DNA from: Azomonas tarimensis
GTDB taxonomy: Bacteria > Pseudomonadota > Gammaproteobacteria > Pseudomonadales > Pseudomonadaceae
Assembly: GCF_042648805.1 (NCBI RefSeq)
Contig: NZ_JBHRXZ010000022.1
Location: forward strand, 930,001-994,000
Length of the DNA stretch: 64,000 nucleotides
Direction: 5' to 3'
The notes under the pieces were generated by a model, which had not been told where the DNA came from, ran no database searches, and saw nothing but the letters and a program-made list of their open reading frames with translations. The position numbers and the translations under genes are program-made. Of this stretch, positions 60,561 through 64,000 are shown piece after piece (position 1 is the stretch's first letter; each line of letters starts with the position of its first letter).

Positions 60561-60881
60561 ATGCGACGAATCCTGCTTCTGACTCTTACGCTTGCGATGC
60601 TCGGCTTGAGTAGCGTCGGCTTTAGCCTGGCCTACCACCATGAGCTTGGAGAGGTAGGGCAGCGTGTCGTCGTGGGTGAAGCGCAAAGCGGCGAGAGCAG
60701 CAGTTTGCTTCGCTTTGGCGAGCATTTTTGTCATCTTGGCGCCCATCTCGCTGCCCTGCCATCCCATGGTTGGGTCTCACCACTCTTTCCGGCGAAGCAA
60801 ACGCAGACTGTAGACTCGGTCGACATGCTGCCGAGTTTCTTCCCTGACCGGCCTTTGCGTCCTCCGCGTACCACCTCCTGA
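60561..60881 (+). CDS. Small exported protein, CzcI-like, at head of metal-efflux operon
   Basis: 106 residues with an N-terminal signal-like stretch (MRRILLLTLTLAMLGLSSVG). His-rich patches (AYHHELGEV, EHFCHLGAHLAA) and the ending RPLRPPRTTS match, as I recall, the small CzcI-type proteins that precede czcCBA genes and modulate metal resistance. It is in the same direction as the TolC-like gene 64 bases downstream. The coding content is less GC-biased than the catabolic genes. Identity is tentative. Confidence 0.5.
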   Translation: MRRILLLTLTLAMLGLSSVGFSLAYHHELGEVGQRVVVGEAQSGESSSLLRFGEHFCHLGAHLAALPSHGWVSPLFPAKQTQTVDSVDMLPSFFPDRPLRPPRTTS

Positions 60882-60945
60882 TTCAGCACAAGAACGCTCT
60901 GCCTCTTTCGGCAGGCAGCAATATTGTTGAACCCAGGAGTCGTGC

Positions 60946-62283
60946 ATGCGTAAGCCATGTGCACCTATGGCTTTGCTTGGCTGTGTGCTAGGCACGGTCA
61001 CGCTTTTTACAGCCGCGTCACCTCAGCAGAACCCTCTTGAGACGGCAGCCCCTCACCTGTCGGGGCAGCCGATTGCCAGCATCGCTGGGACGACAGACAT
61101 ACTTACCCTGGCCGTTGCGATGCAGCGCGCGATCGAAGCAAGCCCTGAATTAGCCTCGGCACGCAGGGCGCTTTTCGCCAATGATGCGTTGATCACCCAG
61201 GCTCGTGTTTTTCCAAATCCTGTTCTATCCGCCACACGAGATGAAATCGGCTCGGACGCGCCCATTACGGAATTGGTGCTCAGCCAGGAAATCGAGCTGG
61301 GCGGCAAGCGTTCGGCCCGTATCGCGGCGGCCCAGACTGCCCGCGGCGCTGCCAGCGCCGATCTCGACGCAGCGCGTGCGCAGCTGCTCAGCACGGTAAC
61401 CGCCTCCTTCTTCGCCGTACTCGTCGCTCAGGAGAGGCTGGAGCTGGCACAGGCGACATCGTCCCTGGCCCAGCGAGCGTTGAACGCTGCTACGAAACGT
61501 GTAGCGGCTGGCAAGGTTCCTTTTATCGAGCAGACCCGTGCGCAGGTGGCTGCAGCTGGCGTCCAGATGGAGCTGAGTGATGCCGAAACCGCGCTGGATA
61601 TCGCACGCCAACGATTGTCGGTGCTGTGGAACGACCCCGAGCCGCGCTTTGGTCGTGTGGTTCATGCTACCGACAGTCTGCCCAATCCCCCCGCATTGGC
61701 CGAGCTTTACTCGCACCTTGCGCAGTCGCCTTTAATCCAGCGGGCTCGTCTCGAGACCGAACGGTATGAAGCGCTGCTGGCGATGGAGCGCGCCGAGAGG
61801 ATTCCCAATCTAACGGTAAGCGCTGGCGCTCAGCGTTCGGATGCGTTCGATTCAACACAGGCCGTGGTAGGTGTTGCAATCGAGCTGCCCTTGTTTGATC
61901 GAAACCAGGGCAACATCAGCGCGGCCGAACAACGGCTGTACCAGGCTCGGGATCAATACTCCGGATTAGCCATTCAATTGAAGCGCGACCTTGCCCAGGC
62001 TCACGCTCAACTCACGTCAGCCAACCGCCAGGCACGCACGCTGCGCGAGCAGGTGCTACCGGGCGCGGAGAGCGCTTTCTCGGCCGCTACCAAGGGGTTC
62101 GAGCTGGGCAGGTTCGACTTCCTTGATGTGCTGGATGCCCAGCGCACTCTGTTGCAAGCCCGCACCCAGTATCTCAATACCCTTGTCCAGGCCAGCCAGG
62201 CGAGCGCGGAGCTGGAACGAATTCTTGGCAGCCTAGTGGCCCCGTCCGCCACGACCCCAGAGACCGAGGAGATCAACAATTGA
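60946..62283 (+). CDS. czcC: TolC-family outer-membrane efflux protein of an RND metal pump
   Basis: 445 residues. A hydrophobic N-terminal segment (MALLGCVLGTVTLFTAA) and then two repeats of long helices and strands: LTLAVAMQRAIEASPELASA, QEIELGGKRSARIAAAQTAR, and in the second half VGVAIELPLFDRNQGNISAA and LGRFDFLDVLDAQRTLLQAR. This is the CzcC/CusC outer-membrane channel pattern. It starts after CCAGGAG and its stop overlaps the TTG start of the membrane-fusion gene. The metal (Co/Zn/Cd) is inferred from its partner, CzcB. Confidence 0.88.
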   Translation: MRKPCAPMALLGCVLGTVTLFTAASPQQNPLETAAPHLSGQPIASIAGTTDILTLAVAMQRAIEASPELASARRALFANDALITQARVFPNPVLSATRDEIGSDAPITELVLSQEIELGGKRSARIAAAQTARGAASADLDAARAQLLSTVTASFFAVLVAQERLELAQATSSLAQRALNAATKRVAAGKVPFIEQTRAQVAAAGVQMELSDAETALDIARQRLSVLWNDPEPRFGRVVHATDSLPNPPALAELYSHLAQSPLIQRARLETERYEALLAMERAERIPNLTVSAGAQRSDAFDSTQAVVGVAIELPLFDRNQGNISAAEQRLYQARDQYSGLAIQLKRDLAQAHAQLTSANRQARTLREQVLPGAESAFSAATKGFELGRFDFLDVLDAQRTLLQARTQYLNTLVQASQASAELERILGSLVAPSATTPETEEINN

Positions 62284-63584
62284 AAAACATAGCGAACAGG
62301 GGCGGGGTCGGCAGCAGCAAACAGCCCTTGCTGGTCGTCATCATTCTTGCCATTGGTGCGTTGCTTGGGGCCCTCATTCTGACCACTGATGTTGCGGGCT
62401 CCTCAGGTGATGGGCATGGACATGGGCATGGCCATGAAGGACATGCCAAAGCGTCAGATGCCGCGGCCGAGGACCATGAAGCTGACGAGCATGGCCATGA
62501 CGACGAGCACGGTCATGATGAGGAGCACGCCGGTGGAGGTGATAGCCACCAGGAGGGCGAGGTCGAGCTAAACGACGTGCAGATACGCGCCGCCGGCATC
62601 ACGCTCGCCACCGCGCAGGAGGCGGTCATTCGCAGTGGTATCACCCTGCCCGGCGAAATTGCCTTCAACGCTGACCAGACCGCGCGGGTGGTGCCACGCC
62701 TCGCCGGCGTGGTTGAAGGGGTAACGGCGGGTCTTGGCGAGCAGGTCAAGAAAGGCCAGGTGCTTGCCGTGATCGCCAGCAGGGAGCTTGCGGAACAACG
62801 GAGCAGCCTGGCCACCGCACAGAAGCGACTGCAACTGGCTCGTACCACGTACCAGCGTGAGAAGCAGCTTTGGGAGGAGGGGATCTCCGCCAAGCAGGAC
62901 TATCTTGCTGCGGAGCAGGCGCTACGCGAGGCAGAACTCACGGTCGCCAACGTCCGGGAGCAGCTCCAGGCGCTCGGCAGCGATGCGGGAACCCCGGGTG
63001 CGCTTAGCCGCTATGAGGTGCGGGCTCCGTTCGACGGCATGATCGTCGAGAAGGACATCACCCTGGGCGAGGCCGTCAGCGCAGACGCGCCTGTCTTCAC
63101 CCTGTCCGATCTGTCCAGCGTCTGGGCAGATGTCATGGTGCCCGCCAAGGACCTGGGCAGCGTTCGGGTTGGCAGCCAGGCCGTCATTGAAGCAACCGCC
63201 TTCGAATCTCGGGCTGAAGGGACCGTGTCCTATATCGGCTCGCTGGTAGGGCAGCAAAACCGGGCGGCAGTCGCTCGTATCACCCTCTCCAATCCTGGCG
63301 GCATCTGGCGCCCGGGTCTGTTCGTCAGCGTGCAGGTGCTTGCAGGTGAGGAGCGGGTGCCTGTAGCCGTCAAGCCTGACGCATTGCACACACTGGAAGA
63401 GCGGCCGGTGGTGTTCGTACGCACGGAGCAGGGTTTTGTCGCCGCTCCGGTGGCGACGGGCCGGCGTGACGCTGACGCGGTGGAGATCATCCAGGGCGTC
63501 GACGCCGGAACGCGCTATGCGCTGGGCAACAGCTTCATCATCAAGTCCGAACTGGGCAAAGGCAGCGCCGAGCATAGCCACTGA
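62280..63584 (+). CDS. czcB: Periplasmic adaptor (membrane-fusion) protein of an RND metal pump
   Basis: 434 residues with a TTG start at 62280 eight bases after GAGGAG. One N-terminal membrane anchor (LLVVIILAIGALLGALILTT) is followed by a His/Asp/Glu-rich stretch (about residues 43-85: GHGHGHGHEGH, EHGHDDEHGHDEEH) for metal binding. The lipoyl-like and helical hairpin parts follow (GVVEGVTAGLGEQVKKGQVL, YDQRE-type helix region, YEVRAPFDGMIVEKDITLGE). It links the inner-membrane pump to CzcC. The rare TTG start could limit its expression relative to CzcC. Confidence 0.9.
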   Translation: MKNIANRGGVGSSKQPLLVVIILAIGALLGALILTTDVAGSSGDGHGHGHGHEGHAKASDAAAEDHEADEHGHDDEHGHDEEHAGGGDSHQEGEVELNDVQIRAAGITLATAQEAVIRSGITLPGEIAFNADQTARVVPRLAGVVEGVTAGLGEQVKKGQVLAVIASRELAEQRSSLATAQKRLQLARTTYQREKQLWEEGISAKQDYLAAEQALREAELTVANVREQLQALGSDAGTPGALSRYEVRAPFDGMIVEKDITLGEAVSADAPVFTLSDLSSVWADVMVPAKDLGSVRVGSQAVIEATAFESRAEGTVSYIGSLVGQQNRAAVARITLSNPGGIWRPGLFVSVQVLAGEERVPVAVKPDALHTLEERPVVFVRTEQGFVAAPVATGRRDADAVEIIQGVDAGTRYALGNSFIIKSELGKGSAEHSH

Positions 63585-63600
63585 TCGCCGGAGAAGAACC

Positions 63601-64000
63601 GTGTTTGAACGCATCATTCGCTTTTCCATCGAGCACCGCTGGCTGGTAATGCTGGCGGTACTGGGAATGGCGGCGCTGGGCATCTTCAATTATCAGCGCT
63701 TGCCGATCGACGCCGTCCCCGACATCACCAACGTTCAGGTGCAAATCAATACCGCGGCTCCTGGCTACTCGCCGTTGGAGGTCGAGCAGCGGATCACCTA
63801 TCCGCTGGAGACGGTGATGGCTGGCATTCCGAAGCTGGAACAGACCCGCTCGCTGTCGCGTTATGGGCTCTCCCAGATCACGGTGATCTTCGAGGAAGGA
63901 ACCGACATCTATTTCGCTCGCCAACTGGTGAACGAGCGTCTACAGGGGGCATCGGATCAATTGCCGGCGGGCATAGCCGCCACTCTTGGACCGATCTCCA
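63601..64000 (+). CDS. czcA: Heavy-metal RND transporter, N-terminal part (cut by window edge)
   Basis: GTG start at 63601 behind GGAGAAGAACC. The 133 visible codons read MFERIIRFSIEHRWLVMLAV (first membrane span), then LPIDAVPDITNVQVQINTAA, GYSPLEVEQRITYPLETVMA and QTRSLSRYGLSQITVIFEEG, the typical opening of CzcA/CusA-type pumps with the DAVPDITNVQVQ signature. It exports divalent cations with CzcB and CzcC by proton antiport. The remainder of roughly 900 residues is outside the window. Confidence 0.93.
   Translation, partial: MFERIIRFSIEHRWLVMLAVLGMAALGIFNYQRLPIDAVPDITNVQVQINTAAPGYSPLEVEQRITYPLETVMAGIPKLEQTRSLSRYGLSQITVIFEEGTDIYFARQLVNERLQGASDQLPAGIAATLGPIS

Overview
Organism: a high-GC gammaproteobacterium, most probably Pseudomonas or a close relative. 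The basis is the GC-rich codon use, the Pseudomonas-style REP palindromes (GTAGGAGCGAGC...GCTCGCTCCTAC), the mmsA-ech-mmsB-ech-acd operon layout, and repeated AANAANAA motifs at ribosome-binding sites, which are the known Crc/Hfq targets of pseudomonads. Ten Ns at 45352-45361 show a scaffolded draft assembly.

Layout: (1) 1-6085, minus strand, is a valine/isobutyrate operon, mmsA, enoyl-CoA hydratase, mmsB, 3-hydroxyisobutyryl-CoA hydrolase-like protein, acyl-CoA dehydrogenase and etfB (cut by the window edge). (2) 6300-60455, plus strand, is about 54 kb of catabolic genes in transcription units. Unit A (6415-22294) has an envelope/transport cassette (DUF1302, DUF1329, Ycf48-like propeller, RND pump), SDRs, a ThuA-like protein, a GST, an MFS transporter, a medium-chain reductase and a GMC oxidoreductase. 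Unit B (22398-28324) has a Rieske oxygenase fused to a SnoaL-like domain, two SnoaL proteins, a second Rieske oxygenase, an SDR and a VOC protein. Unit C (28426-39533) has a Tat-exported flavoprotein with a cytochrome c, DUF1329, a reductase, SnoaL proteins, two Rieske oxygenases, a Rieske ferredoxin, an SDR and an EthD-like protein. Unit D (39655-44881) has a reductase, DUF1329, two SDRs, a VOC and an SRPBCC protein. Unit E (45660-49459) has a 2-oxoacid dehydrogenase with a split E2, and an SDR. A lone TetR gene follows (49570). Unit F (50391-60455) has a DUF35/thiolase-like pair, a fifth Rieske oxygenase, an acyl-CoA dehydrogenase pair, a CoA ligase, a flavin/[2Fe-2S] reductase, an aldo/keto reductase and an EamA exporter. 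(3) 60561-64000 is the start of an unrelated czc-type heavy-metal efflux operon.

How it works together (inference): the enzyme set fits uptake and stepwise oxidation of a hydrophobic alicyclic or polycyclic compound of terpenoid or steroid type. Five Rieske oxygenases hydroxylate it, many SDRs and three reductases adjust alcohols, ketones and double bonds, and the CoA ligase/acyl-CoA dehydrogenase/thiolase-DUF35 set shortens an acyl side chain. The substrate cannot be read from the sequence.

Main discovery: a 22-bp palindrome, AAAAAC-N10-GTTTTT, occurs eight times (6327, 6633, 22342, 24107, 28354, 39576, 45568, 50358), always in an intergenic leader at a unit or sub-unit head, and at most copies beside a recognisable -35/-10 pair. 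It looks like the operator of a regulon that unifies the 54-kb cluster, and the TetR protein at 49570 is the only local candidate to bind it. Most units also carry AANAANAA motifs near their start codons, suggesting a second layer of Crc/Hfq catabolite repression.
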